Source of the DNA: Xestospongia muta
Taxonomy: Eukaryota; Porifera; Demospongiae; Haplosclerida; Petrosiidae
Direction of reading: 5' to 3'
DNA length: 64,000 nucleotides
Assembly: GCA_963693285.1 (NCBI GenBank)
Contig: OY848922.1
Span: forward strand, 6,932,923-6,996,922
Within the stretch, counting starts at the first letter, position 1, and the number at the start of each line of letters is the position of its first letter. A program made the translations under genes and the position numbers. Shown one piece after another: positions 38,040 through 52,504 of the stretch. The notes below the pieces were generated by a model. The model searched no databases and had not been told where the DNA came from. It was given only the letters and a program-made list of their open reading frames with translations.

Positions 38040-40352
38040 TGATTCTGATGACCTTTGCTGATTACATGTATAGTTGTCATATCTTTTATATAATATAATT
38101 TTATAAGAAAATAATAAGAAAATTGTATTGTCCTAACAGATTTACTCAAGTACTAAATTATTCTTTCATTGTGTCATTGTTAACTAATAATATTTAGAAT
38201 AAAGTTATTTTTCTATTATAATAAACAGTTAATGTTTAAATACACATTGTGGCAGATCATTTACAATTGGAACAGTGCATGCATGTACAGGTCACCTCTT
38301 ATTCTACTTACCATGAGGTTGTTTGTCACAACAGACATAGTGATAATACTTTATTAAGAAACATGTATGATTAGTTGTGGGAGTACAAAATACATGTAAT
38401 ACATACAGGATCAAAAAAAACATTTACTACATTCCCTAATATTGGAATGTATTATGAACAGAGTATTTTGTCATTGTTTAGGATCACAGGATGTATTTTC
38501 TGTATTAGAATCATATAATTTAGGATCTGCAGCTTAAGCAAGTACAAATAAACATTATAACAGGAATAGCAGAAGCTATTTTTCACCAAAAATATAAATA
38601 CTAAAATTAAGAGATCGAAAAAGGGAACTAAAGAAGTGGAGGTTTTTACACAGTGTTGCAACAGTAGACCACATAATGTCTCCATACTTCATGGAATATA
38701 GAAAAATAACAAAGGACAAATAAACAAATATAATATATTAGTATAAGAGTAATTTAGTATGAATACTTGCTACAGCCAGGAAGTATATATGACCACATTT
38801 AGTAGTACATGAAATCCTTTCTTCATAATTGATTTTCTAATGAGTGAACTACACAATAACGTTTGGCTTCTTAATTTCTTTACTACTAAATCACACACAT
38901 GCAATCTGGCTTCTTACTTGCTTTTGTGACTACTGAACTGCATAGTAACTTTTAGTGTTTCCTAATAATTATATCATTAAACAACATTAACAACAGATTA
39001 TCATGTACAGGATAAAACGTCAATTGGTCAAATAGTGTTCTGACTATTAGACTACACAATACCCTACTCGTTTTACTACTGAACTACCAATATGCAGTAC
39101 AATGAATAACTTTTGGTCCTTTTTATTTGGTTTCCAAATGGCAATTTTGCTTCACACTATAGTATTTACATTCTGTTTTTTAAATGTCCATTTATCAGAT
39201 AAATACTTTTTATACAATTTTGAATAATATGTAAAGTTTCCTTTTATTAAGAAATTTGGGAATGCTAGCTCTATAGTGTGCATTATTGATTGGTTTATGT
39301 TCTACATACATGCTATGACATTTACCTGATTTCGAGATATCACAATTATTTTGTGTCTTTGAGGTACCTCAGTAGCACTAGATAGTCATCTTCTCTTCTT
39401 GAGCTAATAACTTGATGTGATTATTTTCAGTTACTAAGCAACCTTAATAACACTCGATGTTGTTATTGTCTAATCTTTGAATTCTTGAGCTACAGGTACC
39501 TCCATAGCACTAGATGTCATGATGTAAAGTTTCCTTCACTAAGATATTATAACTCCTTATTATAACAACACAATCAATTATTGATTATAACAATATAATA
39601 TTTATTTATTACATAAGATTTTTATTTGTAGTTTCTTAATAAGAAAACAGTTTTGTCTTAACAATCATTTAATTTAAGTAATACAATATTCTACTTAATG
39701 AGTTATTGTTGGCTTGTGTGATATTATCATGTGACTTCTTATCATAACAGACACATATGACACAAAACAAGCTTTTAATATGATCACATATAGTACAACA
39801 ACTTGTGTCATTAGTAGCGGTCATACAGACTACATGATTAATACAATAATAATAATAATTAATAATATGGTAAATAGACATGTATGATTAGTAGTGGGTG
39901 TACAATATATGAATAATTTATTGTTTATTTGGTTTAGAAATATAATTATGAAGTTTTTTCTGACTACACGACTATATAGTAACATAATTAGAATACTATA
40001 AACTACACAGTACGTTAATTAAAGAACAGTTGTAGCTTCTGTAATTGACTTTATGATAACTATTGGACTACATACATACTAGACTAGACAGACTTCTTAA
40101 TTAGTGTATTTTGAACTATAAAAAGCATTATCTACTTCAAAGTTATAATTAATTGGATTTCATTTCCTGATTGATTTATTGCTAAATTATGTACTACACA
40201 ATAAACTTTAACTTGTTAGTTAGTTTACTAACTAATGGACTGTATTGTAACTATTGTGGTTTATTGACTAGACAAAATAACACATAAGCTTTTAGTTTTC
40301 TAATTAGGTTAATATTAAAGTACATACTATATATAATATGCTTGAACTAAAC

Positions 40353-40383
<31 letters not shown>

Positions 40384-40599
40384 CACTGTAAACATTAATT
40401 AGTTTATTTAATCAATACATGTGGCCTGATTATTTATGTGAATTTTTATATTGACATTTTGCCAACCAAAACATGCACAGATTATAATATTCTTTTATTG
40501 TATTGAGAATACTGTAAACAAAATAATAAACAATGTCTTAAGATCTAATATATACCAGTCACTCTTGTATTTACTAGTGAAGATCACTTAACATAAATC
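38040..40599. repeat. Spacer after gene 3, duplicated after gene 5
   Basis: No gene was recognised. It aligns throughout with 57898-60437. It holds dispersed units at about 38250 and 39710, the actattggac family at 38820-39060 and 39970-40330, a gagctacaggtacctcc segment at 39487, and a short (TA)n at about 40358. Confidence 0.7.
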
Positions 40600-40861
40600 A
40601 TATGTGACCAATTGCAATAAGGGAACACTTCTGACAAAACATTTGTGACCTGATTTATGAAAAGGGACCACTGTTAAAATACCTCATAAACAGTTTTGTA
40701 TACATACAGTTATCATGATATTTATGCATATATAGCATATTTATATATGTGTGTGTGTGTGTGTACACAAATCGGTATGTTAAACAGTGGTCACTTTCAC
40801 AAATGAGATCACAAATGTTTTGTCAGAAGTTGTCCCTTATTACAAATGAGGTCATATATGG
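40600..40861. repeat. Foldback (inverted-repeat) element, MITE-like
   Basis: The left arm (about 40600-40682: catatgtgacc, then aagggaacacttctgacaaa, then gggaccactgtt) is the reverse complement of the right arm (about 40782-40861). The centre is an AT and (TG)n loop. About 80-bp arms with few mismatches suggest a non-autonomous DNA element. Related copies are at 41737-41970 and 60438-60722. Confidence 0.75.
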
Positions 40862-40875
40862 TTATACTTTTAGCC

Positions 40876-40926
40876 ATGTTATACTATGTTATACTATGTT
40901 ATGCTATGTTATGCTATGTTATGTCA
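40876..40926. repeat. 10-bp tandem repeat (atgttatact / atgttatgct)
   Basis: About five units of a 10-mer atgttatRct. The copy after gene 5 (about 60743-60762) has only about two units, so the number varies between duplicates. Confidence 0.75.
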
Positions 40927-41736
40927 TGACAAAGGGCAAACATCATAATGTTTTGATTACAAATCCATAAATGATTTTTGATCCAGAACTGTTACAATGG
41001 AGTTTTTTACAATAAAGTTAGTAGTCTAAGAAGTTGAGGTGGTAATGTTGTTAAGTAATGATGTATTTATTGTTGTAATATTCATCTATTGTTATCACAC
41101 AGGTCTAAAATGCTTAAAAGGAAGAGAGATATGTATCTGCAAGTTCCAGCTTTTATTACATCCTGTTTTTATTATATTTTCATTCTAAAATGATGATATG
41201 GACATGGCCAAAGTTAAACAGATAATTGATTGGACAATATATTCCAACAAGAGTTTCAATGTATTTATATTTAATAGAATTTCAACAACCAAATGTCCAT
41301 GTATCAGTCAGAACAATTTTTTTTAATTAGCTTTTAGATAATATGTAGATGCAAAGTTTCTAATGTATTTGAGAGTGCTTCTTAATGTGTATTATTAATT
41401 AGGTCATGTTAATCTACACTACATACATTCTATGATGATTATCTTATATTATGTAGATCTCACAATTATATTGTGTCTTCAAAGTACCTCAATAACATTT
41501 GATGACATAATTGTCTGGAAAACTCTCAATAATATTTGTTGTCATGATCATATCATTTTAAGCAAACTCAAATACATTTTTAATCAACATCTCAACTTCT
41601 TAAGCAACCTTAATAACATTTGATGTATTCATCATCTCATCATCTTAAACTACAGGTACTAATCACAATAACACTTGCTTAACATTTGATAATAGAGATA
41701 TTGACACACTTTAAAATTAATTGGTTGGCTTAACTA

Positions 41737-41970
41737 ATATACGTGACCAGATTTGCAATGAGAGAGCACTTCTGTCAAAACAATTGTGACCTGATTTGTG
41801 TAAAGGGACCAAGGAAACTTGTGTACATACAGTTGCTTTATATGCAGAATTATAACTGTATGTATACAAAACTGTTTATTGAGGTTTTTTTAACAATGGT
41901 CCCTTTTACAAATCAGGTCACAAATGTTTTGACAGAAGTGTTCCCTTATTGTTAATCAGGTCATATATGG
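41737..41970. repeat. Second foldback (MITE-like) element
   Basis: The arms, tacgtgaccagatttgcaat at the left and an inverse attgttaatcaggtcatata-type arm at the right, flank an inner palindrome (tgtacatacagtt ... aactgtatgtata). It belongs to the same family as 40600-40861 but has a longer, more complete inner stem. I found no counterpart in the block after gene 5, which leaves homology with this region near 61525. Confidence 0.7.
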
Positions 41971-43682
41971 TTTATGTTAAGTTTTCTCCACTAGTAAATA
42001 CCAGAGTGACTGGTATATACTAGATATTAAGTCAGTATCTATTATTTTGTTTACAAGATTCTAGTTACAGTAAAGAATATTAAAGTTTTAGCTGGTAAAC
42101 TTTTAATATCAAAATTCACATCAATATGATATTGCTGCTATAAATAGTTTTTTTAGTGGTCACATTGTATAGTTGAGTGATTGATTTACTCAATATATGG
42201 TTATACTAGTTGTATTGAACATGGTTACTTCTGACATCAATAAGATTTGATCAATATGTATTGGTAAAATTAATCACTCAATGGTTGCATTTAGTAAAAT
42301 TATTTCATATAATAAGTAAACAACATAATGTTTTGAATACTATTGTATTAGGAATTACTGGTTGTGTAGGTGATTATCGTTTGAACTAATAACATTTTAA
42401 AAATGCTAAGGCAGGACTGTTACTATAGGGTGGAATTTTGTATACAAATCAATGTATTTTGATTTTTGCATATAGTTCAGTGTATTTTGTATGGATTAAT
42501 GTAACTAAATCATTTAAGAATCATTTAAATATGATATAATTCTAATATAATAAACACCTTTGAATTCGTTTAGATAAATATTTGTAATGTTTCTTCAATG
42601 AGATATAAGGGAATCATCCTGATATATTAGTATGTGTTGTTAACATGCAGTATTCAGCTTGATATGACATAACAGTGATATATAGCTATGACAATATTGC
42701 TGATTACATGTCATTCATATAATTGTTATATCTTATATATAATAGCAGTGTAGTAAGCAATTGTTTTTACAATGTTTTATTTACAATGTTATAGTTAGCT
42801 ATTGAACATATTAGTTATAAAGTTATTGTGCCTATTGTAATAAACAGTTTACATACGTCTGGTAACTGATCACTTGACAATTACAAATAGTATACTAGAC
42901 ACCTCTTAACCTACTCAACACATGACTGCTTATCATAACATACAAATAACACAAAGCAAACTTTTAAGTTAATTACAGTCAATGAAGATATAAGACACAT
43001 ACAAATGGCACTCCATAGTATAATATGGTACATAAACATGTATGATTAGTAGTGGGTGTACAAACCATGTGATTAATAAATTGTCAATTTTATTTATAAT
43101 TGTAGTTAGAATTATTTTAACTTGGAGATCGATAAGTGAGTGTCTAGCATATAGAATAAGTGTGTACTATCTTCTACTTTAAACAAAATAATAGTCACTA
43201 ATTTAAGATGAGATGTAATAAGAGACCAACCTGTATACTTTGGATAATTCTATTAAACAATTACTGAGTTTTGTAAGCAGCTACAATGTTAACTAGTTAG
43301 TTAAGAGTCTACTCATATCAGTATTTATTAGTTCATTATTTTAATTACAGTATTCTTGACACAGTAAAATAATAGTACAGCTGTGCATTATAGCTTTGAT
43401 TGACAAGATTTTAAATTCACACTTACCTTAATGTGATTTTATTACTATATAATATTATATAGTGTTGTTTATTGGTTGTTTGTAGAAGTAGCAGAAGCTA
43501 AGTCTCTTGTACCATACAATGGAAACTACTTGTCATATTCAGTTACTACTTGTTAAAACAAACGATGACGTTTATTAACGCTCCATCAACATAGCTGTTA
43601 TATGGCTCTAATTTCTGAGAAGATTGCACGTTCAGTTTTCTTCTGGTGGGGAAAACAAATCATTTCTAGATGATGTAACTCT
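41971..43682. repeat. Repeat-rich spacer before gene 4
   Basis: No gene was recognised. It resembles the upstream spacers of genes 2, 3 and 5 (for example the tcattcatataattgttat region near 42715 and a dispersed unit near 42855) but is more diverged and lacks some of their parts. Confidence 0.6.
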
Positions 43683-43872
43683 CACGTGCCTTTATTAAAA
43701 TTGTTCCCTATATAAAACAGCTACGTCGTGTGTTTTAAATACAAAGGACGATCTATTTCGGATATCATTGACCTTTGCTTAACATCAGGTTTATCTCCTA
43801 GAAGGTCCATTTGGACGTAAACGACAAGTTTCATAATATTTCATTCATTTGCTGTAGAACAACGCCGCCGTC
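43683..43872 (+). promoter_or_regulatory. Candidate promoter and leader of gene 4
   Basis: CACGTG at 43683-43688, TATATAAAA at 43709-43717, and a diverged copy of the family block (cgatctatttcggatatc at 43749 onwards). The E-box and TATA order is the same as in genes 2 and 5, though this gene's frame is broken. Confidence 0.5.
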
Positions 43873-46800
43873 ATGAGCTGGTGTCATATTTATTATATAA
43901 CATCAGTTATACTGTATATCTACAGTGGATACGTTACTGCTTCTGAGTATTATGTCTCTGCAGCTCCTAATGGAGAAGACTGTCCTTCTACCAACCTACC
44001 ATGTTACGACCTCTCCTACTATATTGCTAATTATTCATCTTTCTTCACTGATCATGCAATCTTCTACTTCCTAGAGGGAACTCATACTCTACAAGGTATA
44101 TTAACTATCAGCAATGTAAGTAATATAACACTACAGGGACTGGGTCATATAGAACAAGGTTTCCATGAGACAGTTATGCAATCCACCTCAATAATAAGGT
44201 GTAGTGATTGGAAAGAAACTGGTATACATGTTACTAGTAGCAGTGATATTGTATTGAAATTATTAACAATAGCAAACTGTGGGTTTCACTGGCATCAATA
44301 TAATACTGTAAGCTTATTCATTTTTGACATTGATAATGTCACATTAGAATGGGTATCAGTCCAGAATAGTTCAGGTCATGGACTCTTTCTTCTTGATGGG
44401 TATGACGTGTTAATTGTTAAATCCTCATTTGCTAATAATGGAAAATCATGAGTTTTTTGTAGGCAACGTATTTATATTCTATGATGACAACGTTAGCAGA
44501 CTGTCCAGACTTAGTATTTTGAGGTCAAATTTTACACTGGGTTTAGGATATGGCATGTATTTTTTGTGTGATTTTAATAATAAAGTTGATGTAATTATTG
44601 AAAATAATATGTTTTCAAGTAATATTGCTAGGTATGGAGGAGTAGTGGAATTTAGCTTTTATGGAAGTGGTAGTATTGAGTTTAGTAACTGTACTATATA
44701 CAACAATACTGCTAAGTATGGTGGAGGAATGTATATTGGATCATATAGCAGTATTGTTCTTAATAACTGCACTATAAACAACAATACTGCATCGTATGGA
44801 GGAGGAATGTATATTATATCATATAACAGTATTGTTCTTAATAACTGCTATATATACAGCAATACTGCTCAAGTAAATGGCGGAGGAATGTGGATATTTT
44901 CATTAGGAGGTGGTAGTATCAAGTATATTAACTGCACTATATACAATAATTCTGCACAGTCTTATGGAGGTGGAATGTACATTAGATCGTACGATAACTA
45001 TAGTCTAGTAATATTTGATGGACATAACATATTTGTTAACAATTCAGACAATTATGGTGGAGGTATTGCTTTGCACAAATCCTCACAATTATTACTAAAC
45101 CAGAATGCAAACATATCATTTGTCAATAATCGTGCCAGAAAGTCAGGTGGTGGAATCTTTGTATCACCAGTTCTTACTGTAGATAATACCACTGACTGCT
45201 TTTTTAAAGTTATTCCTTATCATTATCCTAATGATACTAAAACAGTGTTATATTTTGTCAACAATACAGCTGACATATCTGGTGATGTCCTATATGGTTG
45301 TAAAATTGACGATTGTACAAACACACTTTATTTTGATCAACTATTTCATTATCCTCAACAGACAGGTCTATCAGTAGTGTCATCAGATCCTATTCAAGTC
45401 TGTTTTTGTCAATCAAATAGGCCTAATTGCACTATTACAAGCTTCAATATACTTATAACACTTGGATTTGATGTTAATGTATCACTAGCTACAGTTGGTA
45501 TTTTAGATGGCTTAACACAGGGTGTGATAAAATTGAACTCATCAGATAACTCAACTTTTGTCCAGTATAATAAAAATAGACTAAATGCAACTTGTACTAA
45601 TGTACCCTTCTCATTAAGAACAAACCCTTCATTAGACACTACACAAGTCTATGCTACACTTAACAGTTCAATCACTGGAGCTTTATATGACCCATATTTT
45701 AAAGTCATTGAAATTACTATAGAGCCCTGTCCTAATGATTTTCCATTAGTAAACGGCAAATGCACTTGTATGCCTGAACTCAATTCAGGTTCAAGAAGTT
45801 GTGATATTAACTCCCAAATTATAACTAGAGATGGCAATACATGGATTGGCTATGAAAATGATTTCAATTGTCTTATGGTTTATTCTAACTGCCCCTTTCA
45901 TTATTGTAATGACAGTAATATTAGTTTTACACTTAACTCCTCTAGCAAACAATGTCTTTACAATCGATCTGGCATACTCTGTGGATAATGTGATGAAGGA
46001 CTCAGTCTCATGTTAGGTTATAATGAATGTGAACGCTGTAATAATGACCACATAGCTATTATCATTCCATTTGCTTTAGCTGGTATAGCACTGGTAGCTT
46101 TTGTAATTGTTTTAAACTTAACAGTGTCTGTGGGTACAATCAATGGATTTATCTTCTATGCTAATATTATCAAAATATATGAACACATCTTCTTTCCTAA
46201 GCACACTGTGAATTTTCTTAGTCAGTTCATTTCTTGGATCAATCTAGATCTAGGTATTAAGACTTGTTTCTATAATAAAATGAATTCTTGTGGTAAAATA
46301 TGGCTTCAATTTGTCTTCCCAGCCTATGTTTGGCTTATTCTAATATTTATCATATTATTGTTATGATATTCTAGTAAAGTGGTTCTAGTTGTTGGAAGGC
46401 AAGCAATTCCAGTACTAGCCACAATGATCCTTCTTTCTTATACCAAACTGATACGCACTGTTTTCCAGGTCCTTTATTCCACCAAAATTCCATGTACTGA
46501 TGCTAAGAATAATACTGTGACATTATTGAGATGGTATATTGATGCTAATATTCAATATGTAAGAGGTTGTCATCTACCATTGTTCCTGTTCTCACTGGCT
46601 GTACTCATTTTGCTTATTGTTCCATACACCTTCTACCTTCTTACTATACCATTATTTGAAGGACCTTTATCAAAGTACATGTGTTGCTGCCAAAAGTTTT
46701 CAACATATATGAAGCCTTTCTTTGATGCATATGGAGGTCCATATAAAGACAAGTATCGTTTTTGGACTGGATTTTTACTCCTAATTCGTGTTATTTTAGC

Positions 46801-47316
46801 ACTGGTTGTGTCTCTAGATACTGAAGCTACTGCCAGTTTAGATGTGTTAACATCTTTTCTGGTTGTAATTATGTTCATATATATTCTTTGAAAGGAATAT
46901 ATCGACATTTTTCTTTGGATTATCTTGAAACATTTTTCATTCTTAATCTCATGTTTATGGCTTATATGAATGTACAAACTTCAAATGACAATGACAAATT
47001 AAAAGGACAAGTGTCGAGTATTATTTTAGTATCAATATCATTTGTTGTATTCTGTGGTATTATAGTTTACCATGTCTGGGATCGTTTGATATTCTATCAT
47101 GTCTGGGATCGTCATTTGAAATGCTGTATGGAGCAACCAATTTCAAAATTCAAGAAGATATTCAAGAAACCTTCGTCACCTTCTAGTTCTAATGATTTGC
47201 AAAATTCTTTAATGAATTCAAGATCCCTTATTGGTGAAAGTAAATCTATTACTATGTCAGAAGTGTCAATTGAAATGAAACGAGAGTCAATACTGTTTGA
47301 TATAAATGACTATTAA
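43873..47316 (+). pseudogene. Gene 4: family member with two frameshifts and two stops
   Basis: It starts at MSWCHIYYITSV. Lesions against the paralogs: one extra A in the run at 44442-44445, TAA for CAA at 45986-45988 in the LCGQC motif, TGA for CGA at 46364-46366 after a membrane segment, and one base lost at about 46888. The rest aligns over the full family length to 47316. The rung block has one more unit than genes 3 and 5 (an extra NNCTINNNTASYGGGMYI). The 5' part is gene 3/5-like (WKETGI, GFHWHQY), while the 3' end is gene 2-like (QPISKFKKIFKK, NDLQNSLMNSRS), so the copy is a recombinant. Poly(A) candidate AATAAA at 47498. Confidence 0.88.
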
Positions 47317-49854
47317 TTCTGATGACCTTTGCTGATTGCGCATATAGTTGTCATGTTCTCTATAGGATAATAATTTTGTAAGAATAAACAAGAAAATTGT
47401 ATTGTCCCAAGAGTTTTATTCATGTGCTATAATATTCAATTTTATTGTGTAATTGTTAGCTAATAAGTATTAATATTACAGCTATTTTTGTTAATATAAT
47501 AAAAAGTTAATGTTTTAGAAACCTCTACCAAATTACAAAGAGTGCATAGATGAAGGAGTCACCTCTTCTCCTACTTGCCATGTGGTTGCTTATCACAACA
47601 GACACATGACTCAAGACGTGGTGATGATAGTCTATTAGTATCATGTATAATTAGTAGTGGGAGTGGTGATTAATAATTATGATTAATAAATGTTCCATTT
47701 GAGAATCATAGGAAGTACTTTCTGCATTAGAATTTAAAAATCTAGGTTCTGAAGTTGAAACGAATAAATAAACATTACAACAGGAATAGCAGAAGCTGTT
47801 TTTCCATCATAATTATAAATACTGCAATAAAGTGACAGACAAAGAACTAAAGAAGTGCAGTTTTTTTATATAGGTACAGATAACTGGCTCCTCTACCCTA
47901 TTGATTAAATTGCTTCACGACCAGTATAGCTCTTATCAGTACAATGTTAGTGTGTCAGTACAATGTTAGTAAGTCTTTTTTCCTCAGCTTGTATAATTTG
48001 CTCTATTATATCAAGCAAAATTTTGAAAAAGAGTATTTTCTAGGTGTGAATTTGACATTTTGAGCATTGGATTAAAGGTCACTTTTAGCTATTCCTGCAA
48101 TAATGATACAATGAATGTCATTGTTTTTAGCTATAAACATACCATCATCTTTAACAATATGCAAGTACTGATTCATACAAGTATAAATAGTACAAGTGTA
48201 GTAAATTATACATTGTACAAGACATAGTTTTTTGCTCTTTTCCTTTTTTTTAATGATAACTATTGGACGACGACATATTTGGTGATTTTTGGCTTCCTAA
48301 TTAGTTATCTATTAAAATCTTACTACTTAGTTTTTCGACTATTTTTTGTTGTCCCTAATTGGTTTATTATTAAAGACGCACTAGTATACACAAAATACAA
48401 TGAGGTCCTTCGCTTATTTTTTTACTAATGAACTACACGATAACTTTTGCTTCTTAATTTGGTTTATATCATTATCTACCACTATACACAATATAAACTA
48501 CATAGTTACAAGAATAGCTTCAGTGTTTCATTAACTGTAATATCATTAACTAATAAATACGTTAATTATAAAGTTTTTACTTCTACTACAATAAACAATT
48601 TATTTGCATAAAGTGGCAGATTACTTGACAATTACAAATATTGTACAGGTCATCTCTTAGCCTAGTGTCTACATGACTGCTTATTATAATGAACACATGA
48701 TACAAAAGCTATAAAGGTGATTATAGTCAAAAATGATACATAATAGTAGTAAATGGAACCCTATAGTATAATATGGAGTATAAACCTGTATGATTAGTAT
48801 TATTAGTAGTGGGTGTACAAATTATATGACTAATGTAGTTAAAAGTTTCCCACTAAAAGATCATTTAGTCTGTGTCTAGCAAAAAGCATAGAAGGTACTC
48901 TACTTACTTAAGCTAATAAGAGACCTTGACTTAAGATGAGATAGCTTTATCATTTCACAAGAATCAATGCTGTTTAATACAGATGACTAACATGATGATT
49001 CTGATGATCTTTGCTGATTACATGTAAAGTTGTCATGTCTTTTATATAATAATATTTTTGAAAGCAATAATAAGAAAATTATATTGTTCTAACAGATTTA
49101 TTCAAGTGTTTCAATATATTCATTTTACTGTGTTATTGTTAGCTAATGATTAGTAATAAGGAAATTTTCGCTATTATAATAAACACAGTTAATGTTTAAA
49201 TACATCTAGTAACAGATAACTTAGAATTACAATAATACTAGTGTATACATGTACAGATCACCTCTTACCTTACTGACCATGTAGTTGATTATAACAACAA
49301 ACACATGACACTAGACAAGGTGATGATAGTATATTAAAACATATATAATTAGTAGTGGATAAGACTGTATGAATGGTAATTTTTTTCATTTTATTTGAAA
49401 ATGTAGTTGTAACATATCCTCCACTTATAAATACTGAGTATTTATGGAAAAGAAATAAAGTTATATTCTTTTTTCTTTAATTATAAGAATCATCACAAGC
49501 ATAACCCTCATAAAAAGAGTTCAGCTCCTTGTTGACAAACATTTTTCCCCCACCTGATGCAAATGACACCAGGTGTTACAGGTTCTAGATCTAAGATTAT
49601 GTTATGTACACTAAGATATACTTGTTGTTCGTTATTAGGATCTAGAAAAGTAGTTACTGCACTATCTAAATCAAGGAATGTTCTTTTTGTATTAGAGAAT
49701 TTAGTTACTGAATTTTCATCACAGGTAGTAATTTTCCATTAGAATTGTAAAATTTAGGGTTTACAGTTGAAGCAGGAACAAAGAAACATTATGAAATAAA
49801 TAGCAAAAGCTATTTTCCACTATAAATATAAATATCGAAATGAAGAGGACAGCT
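47317..49854. repeat. Spacer after gene 4, copy of 20666-23188
   Basis: No gene was recognised. Near-collinear with the spacer after gene 2, including dispersed units at about 47535, 48610 and 49210. It has a small extra repeat of gtcagtacaatgttagt near 47935. Homology breaks at the CT microsatellite. Confidence 0.7.
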
Positions 49855-49883
49855 CTTTCTCTCTCTCTCTCTCTCTCTTTCAA

Positions 49884-49918
<35 letters not shown>

Positions 49919-50003
49919 TATATATGTATGAGTATGTATGTGTGTGTGTTTGTGTATATGTTTGTGTGGGTGTGGGTGTGGGTGTGGGTGTGTTGGTGTG
50001 GTT
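49855..50003. repeat. CT / TA / GT compound microsatellite
   Basis: (CT)n, then (TA)n, then (GT)n with ggtgtg variants. It joins sequence equivalent to 23188 with sequence equivalent to 25711, omitting about 2.5 kb present after gene 2. Confidence 0.85.
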
Positions 50004-50134
50004 ATACTGGTTGCATTTAGCATAGATATTTTATGAAAAAAAGTAAACATCATAATGTTTTCTTGAGCCTCAGATGTTACTATAGAGTTCATTACAAGTA
50101 AGTTAGTAATCCAAGAAGTTATGGCAGACCACTG

Positions 50135-52504
50135 CTAATGGATGATGTAATACTAATATATTCTTATTACACAGGTCTATAAAGCTTAAAAGGAAGAAAT
50201 ATACGTATCTGCTAACTTCCATTGGTAATACCTTCATGTAATATAGAGTTACATCCTGTTTTGTTACACTTAACCAAAAGTCAATGTATGAGATAAAACA
50301 ACAGCTTTTAGATAATGTATAGATACCTTTTCTAAGAAATATGGGAGTGGTCCTTAATGTGCATTATTAATTAATTTATGTTATTTTAGTAGATGTCCAG
50401 AATATGCTGTGTCTTGTGTCATTGTGTTACCTCAATATCAATAAATGAGATACTAGTCACATATTATTGAGCTAATAACACTTGATGTCATTATTGCCTA
50501 ATCTTCTTGAGCTACAGGTACCTCCATAGCATCAAATGTACATGTCATCAAGTAAAGGTTTCTTTACTAAAATAATACAGTTCCTTATTAGACATTGCTA
50601 CTTTGCAATATAATGTTTGACACAGTAACACAATCTAATATTGATGCTTGATTTAATATATGTTTATACTGGTTGTGTTTAGTAAACTTATTAGATGCAA
50701 AAAGTAAACATAATGTTTTAATTAATGATGTGGAATTGACTGTTTATGTTTTATGCATTGTTTAAACTAATGATGATTTAAGTAATACTGAACCATAACT
50801 ATTACTATGGAGATTTATATATACTTCAATGATTTTGTATGGATATGTGTAGCCAAAATGTTCATTAATCATTTTAAAAATAATTTGAACAATGACATAC
50901 TACTTATGTAATTAAAGCCTTTTTAATTCAATTAGATACGTAATAGTATAGTTATTTCACATTGACACTTTTTCAATTCTTTTAGACAAGTATTAGCAAA
51001 GTTTTCTCACAGATATATATAGGATTGGTCCTGGTATATTAGGGTGTATTGCTAAGATACATTATTCAGATTGATGTACATGTCATTCATATAATTGTTA
51101 TATTTTATATATAATAGTATTGTAGTAAGAATAATAGAGTAATTGTGTTGTCTTAACAATTAGATTAGACCAAAATCCATTTACTGTGTTATTGTAGCTA
51201 GTGAATATATTAATTATAAAGTTATCTTTTATGCTATAACAAACTGTTAATATTTACATACATCTATTCTGGTGAGAGACAAATATTGTATATCTCTTCC
51301 TTCACTGTACATGTGACCTCTAATGGACGATGAAATACTAATATATTCTTATTACACAGGTCTATAAAGCTTAAAAGGAAGAAATATACGTATCTGCTAA
51401 GTTCCATTGGTAATACATTCATGTAATATAGAGTTACATCTTGTTTTGTTACATTTAACCAAAAGTCAATGTATGAGATAAAACAACAGCTTTTAGATAA
51501 TGTATAGATACCTTTTTCTAAGAAATATGGGAGTGGTCCTTAATGTGCATTATTAATTAATTTATGTTATTTTAGTAGATGTCCAGAATATGCTGTGTCT
51601 TGTGTCATTGTGTTACCTCAATATCAATAAATGAGATAATAGTCACATATTTTTAAGCTAATAACACTTGATGTCATTATTGCCTAATCTTCTTGAGCTA
51701 CAGGTACCTCCATAGCACCAAATGTACATGTCATCATGTAAAGGTTTCTTTACTAAGACAATACAGTTCCTTATTAGAAATTGCTACTTTGCAATATAAT
51801 GTTTGACACAGTAACACAATCTAATTTTGATGCTTGATTTAATATATGTTTATACTGGTTGCGTTTAGTAAACTTATTAGAAGAAAAAAGTAAACATAAT
51901 GTTTTAATTACTAATGTGGACTTGACTGTTTATGTTTTATGCATTGTTTAAACTAATGATGATTTAAGTAATGCTAAACCATAACTATTACTATGGAGAT
52001 TTATATATACTTCAATGATTTTGTATGGATATGTGTAGCCAAAATGTTCATGAATCATTTTAAAAGTAATTTAAACAATGACATACTACTAGTATGTCAC
52101 ATACTACTACATATTACTAGATAAGTAATTGTATAGTTACTTCACATTGACACTTTTTCAATTCTTTTAGACAAATATTAGCAATGTTTCTTCACAGATA
52201 TATATAGGATTGGTCCTGGTATATTAGGGTGTATTGCTAAGATACATTATTCAGATTGATGTACATGTCATTCATATAACTGTTATATCTTATATATAAT
52301 AGTAGTGTAGTAAGAATAATAGGGTAATTGTGTTGTCTTAACAATTAGATTAGACAAAAATCCATTTATTGTGTTATTGTAGCAAGTAAATATATTAATT
52401 ATAAAGTTATCTTTTATGCTATAACAAACTGTTAATATTTACATACTTCTATTCTAGTGACAGACAAATATTGTATATCTCTTCCTTCACTGTACATGTG
52501 ACCT
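50135..52504. repeat. 1185-bp tandem duplication
   Basis: Unit 1 at 50135-51319 and unit 2 at 51320-52504 are the same length and run in parallel. Both unit starts and the sequence after unit 2 share ctaat (50135, 51320, 52505), so the duplication joint lies at a 5-bp microhomology. The equivalent region after gene 2 (about 26000-27190) is single copy. No gene in it was recognised. Confidence 0.85.

Noticed and set aside
40876..40926. CRISPR-like short repeat
   Set aside because: Units of 10 bp with no spacers, in a eukaryotic genome; a simple tandem repeat.
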